From HXMU1420-2 sp034670145 (GTDB lineage: Bacteria; Pseudomonadota; Alphaproteobacteria; Rhodobacterales; Rhodobacteraceae): a DNA stretch of 64,000 bases. Below the pieces are notes generated by a model, which had not been told where the DNA came from, searched no databases, and saw only the letters and a program-made list of their open reading frames with translations. The DNA is taken from assembly GCA_034670145.1 (NCBI GenBank), contig JAXMOA010000009.1, positions 159,679-223,678 of the forward strand, in the 5' to 3' direction. Positions 1-8,817 of this stretch are shown here, one piece after another; the first letter of the stretch is position 1, and each line of letters starts with the position of its first letter. Both the position numbers and the translations under genes were made by a program.

Positions 1-1005
1 ATCATCAACAACGCGATTTCCACAGCGCGCGCCATGCATCTGACACCAGATGACGCCCTGTGCATTCCCGTGCCGCTGTATCATTGCTTTGGCATGGTAC
101 TGGGCAATCTGGCGGCGGCCTCTTACGGGGCCAAGATGGTGTTTCCCGGCGAAGGCTTTGACCCCCTGACCACGCTCAAGGCCATCGAGGCCGAAACCTG
201 CACCGCAGTGCATGGCGTGCCCACCATGTTCGCCGCAATGCTGGACCATCCAGAGTTCAGCCGCTTTAACCTCAAAAGCCTGCGCACCGGGATCATGGCC
301 GGCTCTCCCTGCCCCGCCCCATTGATGCAGCGCGTCATGCAGGACATGCATTGCGACGGGATCACAATCGGCTATGGCATGACCGAAACCAGCCCGATCT
401 CGTTTCAATCCGCACCCGATGATGCCGCGGACCGGCGGGTCTCGACAGTGGGACAGGTCCAGCCGCATGTGGAATGCCGCGTCGTGGACGAAACGGGCCA
501 GACCGTGCCAACGGGCCAGCAAGGCCAATTGCTGACCCGGGGCTATCTGGTCATGAAAGGCTATTGGAACGACCCCGAGGCAACCGCCAAGGCCATTCAG
601 GACGGTTGGATGCACACCGGAGATCTGGCCACCATCGACAGCCACGGCTATTGCAAAGTCACCGGACGCGCGGGCGATATGCTGATCCGGGGCGGCGAAA
701 ACGTCTATCCCGCCGAAATCGAAACCCTTCTGATGACGCATCCCGATATCGCACAGGCTCAGGTCTTTGGCGTTCCCGATCCCCGTCTCGGAGAAGAAGT
801 CGCCGCCTGGATCATCCCGCGCGCTGGCGCCTCGCTGACGGCCGCGACGCTGGTGGACTGGTGCAAGGAACGCATCGCCCGCTTCAAGGTGCCAAAACAC
901 ATCCATTTCGCACAGGACATGCCGCTGACCGCAACCGGCAAACCGCAGAAATTCAAAATGCGGGAAAGCATGTGCAAAACGCTCGGCATCCCCCCCACAC
1001 CGTAA
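1..1005 (+). CDS. Acyl-CoA synthetase (AMP-binding), C-terminal part, 5' truncated by window edge
   Basis: The reading frame is already open at base 1, so the true start lies upstream; 334 residues are visible. The segment carries late adenylation-domain motifs: GYGMTETSP (A5-like), DGWMHTGDLA with the ribose-binding Asp, GRAGDMLIRGGENVYPAEIE (hinge and A8), and the C-terminal lysine motif in LTATGKPQKFKMRE. Enzymes of this family make an acyl-CoA from a carboxylate, ATP and CoA in the cytoplasm. The sequence resembles medium/long-chain fatty-acyl-CoA ligases (FadD3/FadK-like), but the substrate cannot be told. A small ABM-domain gene follows after 18 bases, probably in the same transcript. 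Confidence 0.93.
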   Translation: MINNAISTARAMHLTPDDALCIPVPLYHCFGMVLGNLAAASYGAKMVFPGEGFDPLTTLKAIEAETCTAVHGVPTMFAAMLDHPEFSRFNLKSLRTGIMAGSPCPAPLMQRVMQDMHCDGITIGYGMTETSPISFQSAPDDAADRRVSTVGQVQPHVECRVVDETGQTVPTGQQGQLLTRGYLVMKGYWNDPEATAKAIQDGWMHTGDLATIDSHGYCKVTGRAGDMLIRGGENVYPAEIETLLMTHPDIAQAQVFGVPDPRLGEEVAAWIIPRAGASLTAATLVDWCKERIARFKVPKHIHFAQDMPLTATGKPQKFKMRESMCKTLGIPPTP

Positions 1006-1023
1006 CCCACGCAAGAGGACGCC

Positions 1024-1320
1024 ATGCACACCCTGACCGCCATCATCCGCGCCAAGCCTGAAGCCCACGAGCAAGTCCGCGCCGCATTGCTGAAAGTCGG
1101 CCAATTCGCCAAGCAACACGAACCCGATACAATCGGATTTCACGTCTCCCAGGACCCGGACGATCCCTGCCAGTTCACCACCTACGAAAGGTTCACCGAC
1201 AAGGCCGCAATGCAACATCACAACGAAGGCGCCGGCTCGCAGGGGTTCTTTGCCGAGGCCGGTGATCTGCTAGACGGCGACGTCACTGTGGTGATGGCGC
1301 AGGAGCTTTGGCCCGACTGA
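1024..1320 (+). CDS. Putative quinol monooxygenase (ABM-domain protein)
   Basis: This 98-residue protein has the length and pattern of the antibiotic-biosynthesis-monooxygenase (ABM, YgiN-like) dimeric alpha-beta barrel: a first strand LTAIIRAKPEAHEQVRAAL, a central FHVSQDPDDP and FTTYERFTDKAAMQHH segment, and a C-terminal hydrophobic strand. Family members act on quinols or other small aromatics without cofactor, or are simply ligand-binding. A purine-rich AAGAGGA lies just before the ATG, and the gene follows the acyl-CoA synthetase by 18 bases on the same strand, so co-expression is likely. The substrate is unknown. Confidence 0.8.
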   Translation: MHTLTAIIRAKPEAHEQVRAALLKVGQFAKQHEPDTIGFHVSQDPDDPCQFTTYERFTDKAAMQHHNEGAGSQGFFAEAGDLLDGDVTVVMAQELWPD

Positions 1321-1367
1321 GCTTTGACGCCCGCGTTCTTGCCCCTGCGACTGTGACCAGGCCCTGA

Positions 1368-2129
1368 CTATAGCTGCACGCCCTTGGTCAACGCCCCGTC
1401 AATCACCAGATTTGTACCCGTGGTGAAACTCGACGCGGGACTGGCCAGAAACACGACACCGCGCGCGATTTCCTGCGGTGTCGCCATCCGGCCCATCGGA
1501 TTCATTCCCAACGCCTGATCAAACAGCTCCTTGTTGTTCTGCTCGATATTCTGCCAGATGCCGCCCTCGAAATAGGTATTCCCGGGCGACACCGTATTGG
1601 CCCGTATGCCCATCGGCGCCAGCTTCATCGCCTGCCCCTGCGCATAATGCACCAAGGCCGCCTTGAACGCGCCATAGGCAGGCCCGGTGAAATCCACCTC
1701 CCGCCCGGAGACCGAAGAGATCAGAGTGATCGAGGCCACTGTGGATTTCTCCAGAAACGGCATCGCAGCATTCACCAGCCGAACCGAATGCATCATGTCG
1801 ACGCCAAACCCAGCCTCCCAGGCGGCCTCGTCATCAGACACAGCCAGAGCCGACACATTGGCCACCACCATATCGATCCCGCCAAGAGCGGCGGCAGAAT
1901 CCATGACCCAGGATTTCAGCGCATGTTTGTCCGCCACATCCACGCCCCGGCCAATCGCCGTGACACCCTTGGCCTTCAACGCTTCGATGGTTTCCGTCAC
2001 CCCGGCGCTGTCACGGGCGCAAATGGCAACATTGGCCCCCTCGTCCGCAAAAATCTCGGCGCATTGACGGCCAATGCCCTTGGTGCCGCCGGTGATCAGA
2101 ACGTTTTTTCCTGTCAGGCCCAGATCCAT
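1368..2129 (-). CDS. SDR-family NAD(P)-dependent oxidoreductase
   Basis: The 253-residue protein is a classical short-chain dehydrogenase. The cofactor motif TGGTKGIG is near residues 11-18, the catalytic Ser lies in LISSVSG, and YGAFK provides the Tyr-x-x-x-Lys pair. The end VFLASPASSFTTGTNLVIDGA is typical of the family. I start at the ATG at 2129 rather than the preceding GTG because GGAG sits seven bases upstream. The ATG overlaps the stop of the formamidase gene by one base (TGATG), so the two are translationally coupled. It probably reduces or oxidises an intermediate of the amide/nitrogen pathway encoded beside it, but the substrate is unknown. Confidence 0.9.
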   Translation of the reverse strand: MDLGLTGKNVLITGGTKGIGRQCAEIFADEGANVAICARDSAGVTETIEALKAKGVTAIGRGVDVADKHALKSWVMDSAAALGGIDMVVANVSALAVSDDEAAWEAGFGVDMMHSVRLVNAAMPFLEKSTVASITLISSVSGREVDFTGPAYGAFKAALVHYAQGQAMKLAPMGIRANTVSPGNTYFEGGIWQNIEQNNKELFDQALGMNPMGRMATPQEIARGVVFLASPASSFTTGTNLVIDGALTKGVQL

Positions 2130-3130
2130 CACTGATCTCCACTTTGCTGGATGTATTCTTTGAGGATAGAGGCGCCCAGCGTATACTTTGGGTCCACCAT
2201 ATTCCCCACCCGCATCTTTCCCGCCTGCGTGGCCAGAAAATACGCTTCGGACTCCTCAAAGTCGTAATCATCCACCAACCAGCGCACCAGATCGCGATAA
2301 GCCATGCGCGCCGCATCCTCCATCGGACGCGCGCTGCCCAAGGCCATGATGAACTCTTCGGTCTCGATCCGCACACCGGGGATCGTCCAATTCTTGATCA
2401 GGTCAATCTGGACCGTCACCGTCGCCGGGATCTCGACCGCCACACCGCAGAGTTCACCGTCCCCCTGACGCCCGTGGCAATCGCCGATAAAGAAATGCGC
2501 ATCTGCCCGCTGCACAGGAAAGTAGATGACAGCGCCAGGTGCAACATCCGGGCAATCCATATTGCCCCCCCAATAATCAGGTTGCAGCGAACTCACCGCC
2601 TCAATCTCTGGGCTGACACCCATCGTTCCCACAAACGGCTCATAGGGCAGCGTGACCCGGTCAGAGAATTTGACACCGCCCTCCGGTGTCACCTCCATCT
2701 TCTTGACACGCTCGGCGACAGGGGCATTCAACATCAGATTGCTATCCGCAACCAACGCCCCAAAGCCGGGGATCAACGCGGTGGTTCCCGCCGGCTGCGG
2801 ACCACGCGGCAGCAGCGAATGGATGTAAACCGCCAGAACGTCGCCCTTCTGCGCCCCCTCAACCGCAATCGGGCCGTTCTGAGGGTTCACGAATGGCATA
2901 TTCAACACCTCAGACGGCAAATCGCTTTCCGAACGGATCGCCCCGCCAAAGGCGTCCAGCGTTTCCACCTCCACAACATCCCCTGGCGCGATACGCATGA
3001 CCGGCTCTGAATAGGGGCCATAAACATAGTGATACGTGCCCTGTGCCTGCTCGCTCAGATGATGCCTGGAGCCCGGCTGGCCCTTGGCAACCCCTGCCCG
3101 TCCCATGATCGAATCATCGGTCCATCCCAT
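2129..3130 (-). CDS. Acetamidase/formamidase family protein
   Basis: The 333-residue protein matches the FmdA/AmdA family of cytoplasmic hydrolases that release ammonia from formamide, acetamide or related small amides. Recognisable parts are the N-terminal barrel with PGDVVEVETLDAFGG, the HSLLPRG segment, and the conserved FIGDCHGRQGDGELCGVAVE region that carries family active-site and metal residues. A strong GGGGAGAG ribosome site precedes the ATG. It sits between a second amidase upstream and an SDR downstream on the same strand, so this block appears to be dedicated to amide breakdown. The exact amide is not predictable. Confidence 0.9.
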   Translation of the reverse strand: MGWTDDSIMGRAGVAKGQPGSRHHLSEQAQGTYHYVYGPYSEPVMRIAPGDVVEVETLDAFGGAIRSESDLPSEVLNMPFVNPQNGPIAVEGAQKGDVLAVYIHSLLPRGPQPAGTTALIPGFGALVADSNLMLNAPVAERVKKMEVTPEGGVKFSDRVTLPYEPFVGTMGVSPEIEAVSSLQPDYWGGNMDCPDVAPGAVIYFPVQRADAHFFIGDCHGRQGDGELCGVAVEIPATVTVQIDLIKNWTIPGVRIETEEFIMALGSARPMEDAARMAYRDLVRWLVDDYDFEESEAYFLATQAGKMRVGNMVDPKYTLGASILKEYIQQSGDQ

Positions 3131-3189
3131 TTTTCTCTCCCCTTGATTTGACGTTGTTTTCCATCCGTTTGCGCACAGACCCAGACGCG

Positions 3190-4596
3190 CTAAACCGCAA
3201 TATCCGGGCGGCGCGTATGCCAGTCCGTCATGCTTTGATACGCGCAGCCGGCCCGAATGATCGCCGCCTCGCCCAGATGAGGCCCGACAATCTGCATGCT
3301 CAACGGCATGCCGGCCCGGTCGATGCCGTTGGGCAGGGTCAGCGTCGGACTGCCGGAAAAATCATACGGCGCGGTAAAGCGCATGATGGCATTCAAAACC
3401 TCCGGGTCCGCACCATATTCGACCATTTCATCCAGCCGCGGCGTCACCGATGGCATGGTCGGACACAGCATACAGTCGACGGCCCCGAACATGGTCTCCA
3501 GTGCAGCCGAAAACGCAATGCGCAGGTGATGCCCCCGGGCCGCCTCCATCCCGCTTGTTGCACGCCCTTCGTCGATCAGCTGCGCCAAGGCCGGACCGTA
3601 TTCATCTGCCCGCGCCGGATAGCTGTCCTGATGGGCAACCGCTGTCTCGATCGCGCACATCATGATCCAGGCATCCACCAGCGCATCATAGTCAGGCAAG
3701 GTCACTTCTACGATGCGCGCGCCCAGCTGTTCAAAAACCGCCACCGCCTGCTCCAGCGCCGCACCGACCTGCGGATCAACCCCACGCAATGCGTAGTTAC
3801 GATCAATGCCAATGCGCATATCCCGCACCCCGGCCCCGATCTCGGCCGCATAATCCGGCACCGGAACGTCCAGAGAGGTCGGATCATTCACATCCCACCC
3901 CGCAATGGTCTGCAATATCGCCGCGCAATCCGCCGTCGAGCGCGCCATTGGCCCCATATGATCCAGTGACTCCGCCAGCGCGAACACCCCATACCGGCTC
4001 ACCCGCCCCCAGGTGGGTTTGAGCCCGGTCAACCCACATGTGGCACTGGGATACCGGATCGACCCGCCCGTATCACTGCCAAGAGAGGCGAAACACAAAC
4101 CCGCCGAAGGCGCCACACCCGACCCGCTGGAAGAGGTGCCCACCCAATGGTCTGGGCTCCACGGGTTGACCGGCACCGGGATCGTGGGGTGATGCCCGGT
4201 ATAGGCCCCCTCGGTCATCGACAATTTGCCAAGGATCACCGCCCCGGCAGTCTCCAGCCGATCAACAACTGTGGCATTATGCGATGGTACAAAATCCTTG
4301 AAAATGGTCGTACCCGCCCGCGTTGGCGCATAAGTGGTATAGCACAGATCCTTGACCGCGATGGGCACACCATGCAGCGGACCCCGGTGAATGCCTGCCG
4401 CGATTTCCTCATCCGCCACCCGCGCCTGTTCCAGCGCCCGGTCCCGGCACAAATGGATGTAGCTGTGAAACTGCCGATCCACCGCCTCGATCCGATCAAA
4501 CAGAGCCGCCGTGACAGCTACCGCCGTCGTATCCCCACGCGCAATCCGCGCAGAGACGTCCCAAAGGCCCTGAAAATGCAATGGCTGTGACGTCAT
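3190..4596 (-). CDS. Amidase (amidase-signature family)
   Basis: The 468-residue protein has the complete amidase-signature catalytic core: the Lys in AVKDLCYTT, the cis-Ser/Ser part in GTSSSGSGVAPSAG, and GSDTGGSIRYPSATCGLTGL with the nucleophile region. The family hydrolyses amides to acid and ammonia and also includes GatA, but this gene is isolated from gatB/gatC and is likely catabolic. The start ATG at 4596 has AGGAG about seven bases upstream. The formamidase gene starts 59 bases beyond its stop, so they may form one operon read from the intergenic region 4597-4944. Confidence 0.9.
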   Translation of the reverse strand: MTSQPLHFQGLWDVSARIARGDTTAVAVTAALFDRIEAVDRQFHSYIHLCRDRALEQARVADEEIAAGIHRGPLHGVPIAVKDLCYTTYAPTRAGTTIFKDFVPSHNATVVDRLETAGAVILGKLSMTEGAYTGHHPTIPVPVNPWSPDHWVGTSSSGSGVAPSAGLCFASLGSDTGGSIRYPSATCGLTGLKPTWGRVSRYGVFALAESLDHMGPMARSTADCAAILQTIAGWDVNDPTSLDVPVPDYAAEIGAGVRDMRIGIDRNYALRGVDPQVGAALEQAVAVFEQLGARIVEVTLPDYDALVDAWIMMCAIETAVAHQDSYPARADEYGPALAQLIDEGRATSGMEAARGHHLRIAFSAALETMFGAVDCMLCPTMPSVTPRLDEMVEYGADPEVLNAIMRFTAPYDFSGSPTLTLPNGIDRAGMPLSMQIVGPHLGEAAIIRAGCAYQSMTDWHTRRPDIAV

Positions 4597-4944
4597 AAAA
4601 AGCTCCTTTCAAAGATGCCCCAAACGTGTCCAGACAAATCCAGTGTTTCAGAAGCTAGCCCAGTTTGACAGGATTTGCAGCGAAACCCGCGCATTTCGTC
4701 AATTGTTCGCGCCATCTGTCCTCACAATGCCCGCAATCATACCGCCCGGCGCAACCGGCAACTGCTAGCGTCGGCTGCAAAACCTCCCAAAACCGCTAGA
4801 GGATGCTGCGAATAACCTGAGATATCCAAACATCACTTTGCACTTTGAAATCTTCGATTTCAGGCAGCGTAAAGTGATTCAGATATTTCGCCGCGTGCTT
4901 TAGGCTGGGCACCGAACCCCCTTGCTCGCAATCGGAATAGCCCC
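4597..4944. promoter_or_regulatory. Divergent intergenic region with a large nested dyad (4819-4890)
   Basis: This 348-base gap separates the reverse amidase operon from the forward ornithine-cyclodeaminase-like gene and has no credible gene. It contains a nested inverted repeat: ATCACTTT at 4832-4839 pairs with AAAGTGAT at 4871-4878, and inside it GAAATC at 4847-4852 pairs with GATTTC at 4856-4861. The arms can be extended outward by GATATC at 4821 and GATATT at 4882. CACTTTG also occurs twice in tandem at 4834-4847. The position between divergent genes suggests an operator for a regulator of both, or a cruciform; no matching regulator gene is adjacent. Confidence 0.55.
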
Positions 4945-5931
4945 ATGCCCGCTCTCAAACCGCCGATCTACCTGTCCGACAACCACCTGGAGTCTCTGGG
5001 CATCCAACCGCGCGACATTGCCGATGCGATCGAAACAACCTTGGACGCCCAGGCAAAGGGTCGGTTTCACCCCTCCCCCAAAACCGCCATCCGCCCCGGC
5101 GACGGGCGCTATGCCATGTCGACCCTGGCGATGGGGGACGATGGGTTCATCGTGATCAAGCAAGTAACGGTCTGCCCCGAAAACCCCGGCAAGGGGCTTG
5201 CCGCCATCAACGGCGCAATCATGGTTCTGGACGCGCAGACAGGTATCCTGCGTGCCGTGCTGGACGCCAACTGGATCACAGCCGTCAGAACGGCCGCCCT
5301 CTCCGTCGTGGCCGCCCGTCGGCTGGCCGACCCGACCGCGCAATCTGTCGCCTTTGTCGGCACCGGTGTTCAGGCGAGGTCTCATCTCAACGCATTGGCA
5401 GATGAATTCCCGCTCGAACACATCCATGTGGTCGGGCGCGGCAAACCCAATATCGACCTGCTCTGCGACCGGGCGCAGGCGCTTGGCCTGCACAGCACCG
5501 TCCACCGCGATCCGCAAGAGGCGCTGCAACAGGCAGATCTGATCGTCACATCTGTCACCCTGGACAACACGATCACACCATTCCTGAATGCCCGCTGGCT
5601 GAAACCAAACGCCTTTGCCGCCATCACCGATGCCTGCGTGCCCTGGATACCAGAGAGCCTGACCGCCTTCAAAACCCTGATCGTGGATGACCGGATTCAG
5701 GAAAAACAAAACCCCCAGCCCATGCTGCCATATGACCACATCACCGGTGACCTGGCCGAGCTTGTCACCGCCCAGGACACGGGCCAGAACACGGGCCAGA
5801 AAACGGCCCAATCCACCCAGACGCCCAAGGCCTTTGCCTTCCGGGGCATGGCCCTGGGCGACTATGCCGCCGCCGTTCTAGCCGTGAAACGCGCCGCCGA
5901 ATCCGGCCTGTCGCCAACATTCCCGACCTGA
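4945..5931 (+). CDS. Ornithine cyclodeaminase/mu-crystallin family protein
   Basis: The 328-residue protein belongs to the OCD/mu-crystallin family, NAD(P)-dependent enzymes that include ornithine and alanine dehydrogenases, lysine cyclodeaminase and ketimine reductases. Visible features are the N-terminal RPGDGRYAMSTL and VIKQVTVCPENPGKGL (active-site Lys region), ILRAVLDANWITAVRTAALS, and the nucleotide-binding VAFVGTGVQARSHL. Near the C-terminus the family's variable loop is enlarged by a 12-base tandem repeat coding TGQN-TGQK-TAQS. The ribosome site is weak. It is transcribed away from the amidase and could process an imino or amino acid released by that pathway. Confidence 0.88.
   Translation: MPALKPPIYLSDNHLESLGIQPRDIADAIETTLDAQAKGRFHPSPKTAIRPGDGRYAMSTLAMGDDGFIVIKQVTVCPENPGKGLAAINGAIMVLDAQTGILRAVLDANWITAVRTAALSVVAARRLADPTAQSVAFVGTGVQARSHLNALADEFPLEHIHVVGRGKPNIDLLCDRAQALGLHSTVHRDPQEALQQADLIVTSVTLDNTITPFLNARWLKPNAFAAITDACVPWIPESLTAFKTLIVDDRIQEKQNPQPMLPYDHITGDLAELVTAQDTGQNTGQKTAQSTQTPKAFAFRGMALGDYAAAVLAVKRAAESGLSPTFPT
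5779..5814 (+). repeat. 12-bp tandem repeat inside the OCD-like gene
   Basis: Three consecutive 12-base units (5779-5790, 5791-5802, 5803-5814) of the form ACGGGCCAGAAC vary at a few bases and encode the in-frame peptide units TGQN, TGQK and TAQS. The unit length preserves the reading frame, so copy-number change would only lengthen or shorten a surface loop. Confidence 0.8.
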
Positions 5932-5940
5932 CGGCGGCCC

Positions 5941-6390
5941 TTACCCGTTCGTGACAACCCGCAGATCATAACCGGGTGGCAAAACCGTGTTCAACCACGC
6001 CACATACATGGCGCCAAAGTCCTCAAGCCGGTCCAGACGCTCTGGCGTGTCGATCATCCAGTAAACAGCCTCACCCGCGCCAGTCGTGCCGATATCCGCA
6101 AACAGATAGGCACAGCCCACATAGCCCTCGGCCTCGGTCCGGATCGCCCAGGCAAAGGACCGCCTGGCCGTAAACTCGCGGTGATGCCAATGCAGATCCG
6201 TTTCGTTCGCCGCCAGCGTCAACCCCTCAGGCCAGACAGCATCAAACACCCCCTGCAATACAGGCACCGAGGACATGACAGCCGCATAATCCTCGGCCAG
6301 ATCCTCGGCCGTCAACATCTCCATCCGGAACCGGCCGAATGCCAGCGCCTGCGGAATGTCGAGCGATGCGAAATCCGGATGCGGAGTCAT
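5941..6390 (-). CDS. Small GNAT-like N-acetyltransferase-type protein
   Basis: This 149-residue protein has features of the GNAT acyltransferase fold: a mid segment RRSFAWAIRTEAEGYVGCAYLF resembling the strands before the acetyl-CoA site, and a closing YDLRVVTNG strand. The classic Q/R-x-x-G-x-G/A acetyl-CoA loop is not obvious, so catalytic activity is uncertain. Its ATG overlaps the stop of the 2-oxoglutarate oxygenase gene by four bases (ATGA), implying coupled translation. It also ends ten bases from the stop of the convergent OCD-like gene. The role is unknown. Confidence 0.65.
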   Translation of the reverse strand: MTPHPDFASLDIPQALAFGRFRMEMLTAEDLAEDYAAVMSSVPVLQGVFDAVWPEGLTLAANETDLHWHHREFTARRSFAWAIRTEAEGYVGCAYLFADIGTTGAGEAVYWMIDTPERLDRLEDFGAMYVAWLNTVLPPGYDLRVVTNG

Positions 6391-7463
6391 TCCGCCGCCG
6401 GTTTGGCCACCCTCTTGAACGGGTTTTCGTCCGGCACCTCATAGTCCAGCACCAATTCGCCCTTCTCACGCGCATCCGCAAGATACCGAAACCCATTCAC
6501 CGTCATCCGCATCAAATGCTCACCGGCCTTGATCGGCGGGTATTTCGCGATGGTCTCGGGCGTGCGGAACTTCTCCAGCGGCTCGACCACCGCATGATAA
6601 TCCAACCCGAAAAACAACGGAAAGGAATAACGCTCGCGTCCGATGTTGTTGACGCGATGCTGGGTCGACTTGAATTGCCCGCCGGACCACGTCTCAAAGA
6701 TATCCCCGATATTGACGATAAAGCAGCCAGGGATCGGCGGCGCCTCGATCCAGACATCATCCGCATTCATCACCTGCAACCCCGGCCCACCCTGCAACAG
6801 GATCGTGAAACACTCGAAATCGGAATGGGCATCAATGCCCACAACATCCTTGGTCGCATCCATGTCATTGGCCACATAGCGCAGCATCCGCAATTGCGAG
6901 GTCGGATGGGTGATGTGCTGGGTCAATTCCGATGAATCGACCCCCAGCTCCAACGCCAGCGCATCCAGCAGGTTCAGACCCAGATCAAACACCGCATCAT
7001 AGTAGGTCGAAACCGTGTCCTTCCAGCCCGGGATATCCGGCCAGATGTTCGGCCCCGTCATCCGCCATTTGGCCAGATAGTCCGGATGGTCCGCAGGTGC
7101 CTCGTATGACATATCCCACGCCTCGTTAAAGTTGATGCGCTTGGGAAAGGACGCTCCGTTTTCCTCCAACGGCACATAGCCGCGATGATGCGTCGAGAAA
7201 CCAGCCCAGTATTTCATTTTGAAGCTGCGCGGTTTTTCGTGGAAACTCTTTGAGGCCGCCATCAGATCCTGAAGCAGCCCGGCATCAATTCCGTGATTTG
7301 TGATATAGAAAAACCCGGACGTCCGTGCCGCCTCGCCCAGCGCCTGCGCGACCTGCGCCTTGTCCGCCGGATCCCCGGTCCTCAGACCCGACAGGTCGAT
7401 CACCGGCAGATTTGCCTCTTCAATGGTCAGGACCTGCATCTCTGCGTCGGCGCTCTCTCTCAT
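6387..7463 (-). CDS. Isopenicillin-N-synthase-like 2-oxoglutarate/Fe(II) oxygenase
   Basis: The 358-residue protein is a 2-oxoglutarate-dependent non-haem iron oxygenase of the isopenicillin N synthase family. The N-terminal DIOX_N part holds LPVIDLSGL and SGFFYITNHGID. The catalytic jelly-roll holds the iron ligands His and Asp in DAHSDFE and the distal His in STQHRV, with the 2-oxoglutarate-binding RERYSF. I start at 7463, where GGGAG lies seven bases upstream; an open frame continues to 7580 but without ribosome-site support. Such enzymes hydroxylate or desaturate small molecules. It lies divergently from the polyamine-type ABC importer, so it may act on an imported compound. Confidence 0.9.
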   Translation of the reverse strand: MRESADAEMQVLTIEEANLPVIDLSGLRTGDPADKAQVAQALGEAARTSGFFYITNHGIDAGLLQDLMAASKSFHEKPRSFKMKYWAGFSTHHRGYVPLEENGASFPKRINFNEAWDMSYEAPADHPDYLAKWRMTGPNIWPDIPGWKDTVSTYYDAVFDLGLNLLDALALELGVDSSELTQHITHPTSQLRMLRYVANDMDATKDVVGIDAHSDFECFTILLQGGPGLQVMNADDVWIEAPPIPGCFIVNIGDIFETWSGGQFKSTQHRVNNIGRERYSFPLFFGLDYHAVVEPLEKFRTPETIAKYPPIKAGEHLMRMTVNGFRYLADAREKGELVLDYEVPDENPFKRVAKPAAE

Positions 7464-7726
7464 GGCTTTGCTCCCACATAAGTGCAGCCACGTTCCGGCA
7501 AACCCGCTCGCAGAACCAAGCAACTTCTGTGGATTTGACTGGTTCTGTCGGGTTTGCACAAAAACTGCCCTCAACCGCAAATTCTACGATGTCGATTTAG
7601 GCAAACGTCGAATGTTTGCGCTTTGCAGGGCGCATCAATTGACTCCGATCCGTTCGGCTTTGTCCAGTTTTCAACAGCGATTTGCACAATCCGCCGTTGT
7701 CGCGGCGGCCATAACTGGGGATGACC
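7464..7726. promoter_or_regulatory. Divergent promoter region, oxygenase / ABC importer
   Basis: This 263-base gap holds the promoters of the reverse oxygenase gene and the forward ABC-transport operon. The 9-mer TTTGCACAA occurs at about 7554 and again at about 7683, close to the two ends, which could be a repeated regulator half-site. I see no gene, RNA or clear palindrome. Confidence 0.35.
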
Positions 7727-8812
7727 ATGACCAACATCAACCGACGCACAGTTCTGAAATCCACCGTCAGCGCAGGCGGGCTGGCCCTGGCCGGCAGCGT
7801 TCTGGGCACCCCCCTGATCGCACAGGAACGCACGCTCAAAGTGGGCTCTTATGGCGGCTACTTCGAAGACAGCTTCAAATCCTACGTCTACCCGGCCTTC
7901 ACCGAAGCCACCGGAATCGCCATCGAAAGCGTGACACAGCCCAACTCCTCGGACTGGCTGGTGACCATGCAGCAAGCGACCCAGGCCGGCACCGTGCCCG
8001 CCGACGTGTCGCTCTATGCCCGTGACGCCCTGATCAAAGCCTCCCGGATCGGCGGCCTGCTCGCCCCGCTGGACCCCAAGAATATGGCCAACAGCAGCAA
8101 CCTGGATGGCTATTTCGTATTTGAGGACAAAACCGGCATCATCGGCGTCGGCGCAATGTCCTGGTTCACCTCGATGGTGGTCAACCCGGACTACGTCACC
8201 ACACCTCCCGACAGCTGGGCCGCCTTCTGGGACAGCGGTCAGTTCGAGGCCAGCCTGGGCCTGTCCAAACTGCACAACTCCAACCTGCTCGACATCGTCG
8301 CGGCGACATTCTTTGACGGCGAAGCCACCTTTGCCACCAATGACGGCATCGTCGCCCTGGTTGAAAAAGCCAGCGAGCTCAAACCCAACACCGCAATCTG
8401 GTGGTCCGCCGAAAGCCAGATGGAACAGGCCATGAAAAACGGCGACGTGATCGGCGGCATGTATTACCACGACGTGTCGCAGCTGATGGCGGCTGACGGC
8501 TTCCCGATCCGGTCGCTCTTCCCGAAAGAGGGCAACCCACAGGGCTACGGCTCCTGGTGCCTGTCCGCTCTCTCCGAGAAAAAACCCGAGGCCGAAGAGT
8601 TCATAAACTTCTCCTCCGACCCGGCAACACAGGCCCTTATGTCCCGCAAGATCGGAACCGCACCGCTGGTCGACAAATCCAAAACAGATCTGACAGACGA
8701 AGAATTCTCCTTTGTCTCGGGCACACCGGCGATCCAGCCCGCATACGAGGCCTATCTGGACAACGAAACCTTCATCAAGGAAACCTGGGACACAATGCTG
8801 GGAACGGCTTGA
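7727..8812 (+). CDS. ABC transporter substrate-binding protein, polyamine (PotD/PotF) type, Tat-exported
   Basis: The 361-residue periplasmic binding protein starts with a twin-arginine-like leader (NRRTVLKS, then a hydrophobic stretch and a cleavage region near LIAQE). The mature part begins TLKVGSYGGYFED, as in spermidine/putrescine- and Fe3+-type extracellular solute-binding proteins. I prefer the ATG at 7727 to that at 7721 because GGGG lies six bases before it. It is the first gene of a four-gene importer operon (binding protein, ATPase, two permeases) continuing into a cysteine hydrolase. The substrate is probably a polyamine or other cationic or amide nitrogen compound. Confidence 0.9.
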   Translation: MTNINRRTVLKSTVSAGGLALAGSVLGTPLIAQERTLKVGSYGGYFEDSFKSYVYPAFTEATGIAIESVTQPNSSDWLVTMQQATQAGTVPADVSLYARDALIKASRIGGLLAPLDPKNMANSSNLDGYFVFEDKTGIIGVGAMSWFTSMVVNPDYVTTPPDSWAAFWDSGQFEASLGLSKLHNSNLLDIVAATFFDGEATFATNDGIVALVEKASELKPNTAIWWSAESQMEQAMKNGDVIGGMYYHDVSQLMAADGFPIRSLFPKEGNPQGYGSWCLSALSEKKPEAEEFINFSSDPATQALMSRKIGTAPLVDKSKTDLTDEEFSFVSGTPAIQPAYEAYLDNETFIKETWDTMLGTA

Positions 8813-8817
8813 TCGCC

